Position numbers and translations under genes: made by a program. DNA of 5,806 nt, from positions 1 through 5,806 of the forward strand of contig JALOAP010000217.1 in the NCBI GenBank assembly GCA_023228745.1, written 5' to 3'. The notes beneath the pieces were generated by a model that ran no database searches, had not been told where the DNA came from, and was given only the letters and a program-made list of their open reading frames with translations. This document shows positions 5,111 through 5,806 of the stretch, piece after piece. Origin of the DNA: Dehalococcoidia bacterium (GTDB lineage: Bacteria > Chloroflexota > Dehalococcoidia > Tepidiformales > Tepidiformaceae). Positions within the stretch are counted from its first letter, which is position 1; every line of letters begins with the position of its first letter.

Positions 5111-5806
5111 GTGTCAACAACCGCGTCTGCGGCCGAAGCGCTGAAAGACCTCTACGACATCGGCGAGCAACCGCCGCTCGGCCACGTTCCCGCGAAAATG
5201 CACGCCCAGCTCATCCGCCCGGACCGGTTCGGCGAGCCGCGCCAGGCCTTCCGCCCCGAGGTCGTTGCGGTGCCCGAGCTCGGCCCCGACGACGTGCTCG
5301 TCTACGTTATGGCCGCCGGCGTGAACTACAACAACGTCTGGGCCGGCCTCGGCATTCCTGTGAACGTCATCGCCGCCCGCCAGAAAGGCGGCGAGCCGGA
5401 AGACTTCCATATCGGCGGCTCCGACGCGTCCGGTATCGTCTACGCCGTTGGCGAGAATGTGACGAAGTGGAAGGTTGGCGACGAAGTCGTGGCCCACTGC
5501 GGCACCTGGGACATCAACGCACCCGAGGTGCTCGCGGGCGAGGACCCGATGTTCAGCCCCAGCTTCCGGATCTGGGGCTACGAGACGAACTACGGATCGT
5601 TCGCTCAGTTCACCCGCGTACAGGCGCATCAGCTGGCTCCCCGGCCGAAGCACCTCTCCTGGGAGGAGTCGGCGGCCTACATGCTCGTCGGTGCGACCGC
5701 CTACCGCATGCTCACCGGTTGGGCGCCCCACAATGTGCGCGAAGGCGACGTGGTGCTCATCTGGGGCGGCTCCGGCGGCCTCGGCTCGATGGCCATCCAG
5801 ATCGCC
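5111..5806 (+). CDS. ccrA: Crotonyl-CoA carboxylase/reductase, N-terminal 232 residues, runs off the right edge
   Basis: The frame is open for exactly 232 codons from GTG 5111 to the window end; family members are about 430 residues, so just over half is present. The enzyme reductively carboxylates crotonyl-CoA with CO2 and NADPH to (2S)-ethylmalonyl-CoA in the cytosol. Family-specific segments are KDLYDIGEQPPLGHVP (12-27), GVNYNNVWAGLGIPV (70-84), IGGSDASGIVYAVG (101-114), DPMFSPSFRIWGYETNYGS (145-163), WEESAAYMLVGATAYRML (184-201) and the dinucleotide-binding loop GGSGGLGS (219-226). These closely match my memory of the Rhodobacter sphaeroides enzyme, including its WGYET segment. The Asn of the GVNYN segment (candidates Asn72, Asn74) and the Tyr157-Glu158 pair fall where CO2-binding residues have been described; the CO2-binding His would lie beyond the window. 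A plain zinc-free alcohol dehydrogenase or quinone reductase is ruled out by the long shared N-terminal segment. It is divergent from an acyl-CoA dehydrogenase/hydratase operon. Confidence 0.95.
   Translation, partial: MSTTASAAEALKDLYDIGEQPPLGHVPAKMHAQLIRPDRFGEPRQAFRPEVVAVPELGPDDVLVYVMAAGVNYNNVWAGLGIPVNVIAARQKGGEPEDFHIGGSDASGIVYAVGENVTKWKVGDEVVAHCGTWDINAPEVLAGEDPMFSPSFRIWGYETNYGSFAQFTRVQAHQLAPRPKHLSWEESAAYMLVGATAYRMLTGWAPHNVREGDVVLIWGGSGGLGSMAIQIA

Noticed and set aside
5114..5731. Minus-strand open frame of 205 residues
   Set aside because: It is antisense to ccrA, whose plus-strand translation matches the family over all 232 residues.

Overview
The window looks like chromosomal DNA from a high-GC bacterium. 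My best guess is a member of the Chloroflexota, held with moderate-to-low confidence. The guess rests on three things: a short Cys-Pro-Tyr-Leu-Gly-Leu motif in the gene cut off at the left edge, a membrane-anchored PP2C-like protein fused to a beta-propeller, and a single-hotdog MaoC protein with a Thr-Met-Asn...His-Pro...His motif. No mobile element, CRISPR array, tRNA or rRNA is visible.

Left part (1-2624, minus strand). The first codons of a protein that runs off the window start at 61 (or 100). Upstream of it is an 821-residue membrane protein (159-2624). It has an N-terminal PP2C-type phosphatase fold whose metal-binding aspartates all appear to be replaced, then a long Pro/Glu/Arg-rich linker, one transmembrane helix at about 458-477, a helical stalk and a C-terminal beta-propeller. 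It reads as a signalling or scaffold protein with a dead phosphatase domain inside the cell and a sensor outside.

Right part (2840-5806). Two minus-strand genes form a probable two-gene operon: an acyl-CoA dehydrogenase (3471-4643) followed by a MaoC-type enoyl-CoA hydratase/dehydratase (2910-3386), ended by an intrinsic terminator (2840-2880). Divergent from them is crotonyl-CoA carboxylase/reductase (5111 to beyond the right edge), starting at GTG. The 467-bp divergent gap carries candidate promoters in both directions and a perfect 7-5-7 palindrome (4922-4940) that looks like a repressor operator. Together the three enzymes could supply a reductive carboxylation, an oxidation and a hydration of C4/C5 acyl-CoA esters. 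That is the logic of the ethylmalonyl-CoA pathway, although the dehydrogenase and hydratase are shorter than the classical pathway enzymes.

The most unusual structural signal is that every gap bordering the dehydrogenase and hydratase genes contains a tandem array with a repeat unit of exactly seven bases. The unit sequence differs at each place (2874-2894, 3401-3425, 4706-4733). Two of the three arrays are paired with a nearby inverted copy, giving hairpins: one is the terminator, the other a large intercistronic palindrome starting at the dehydrogenase stop codon.
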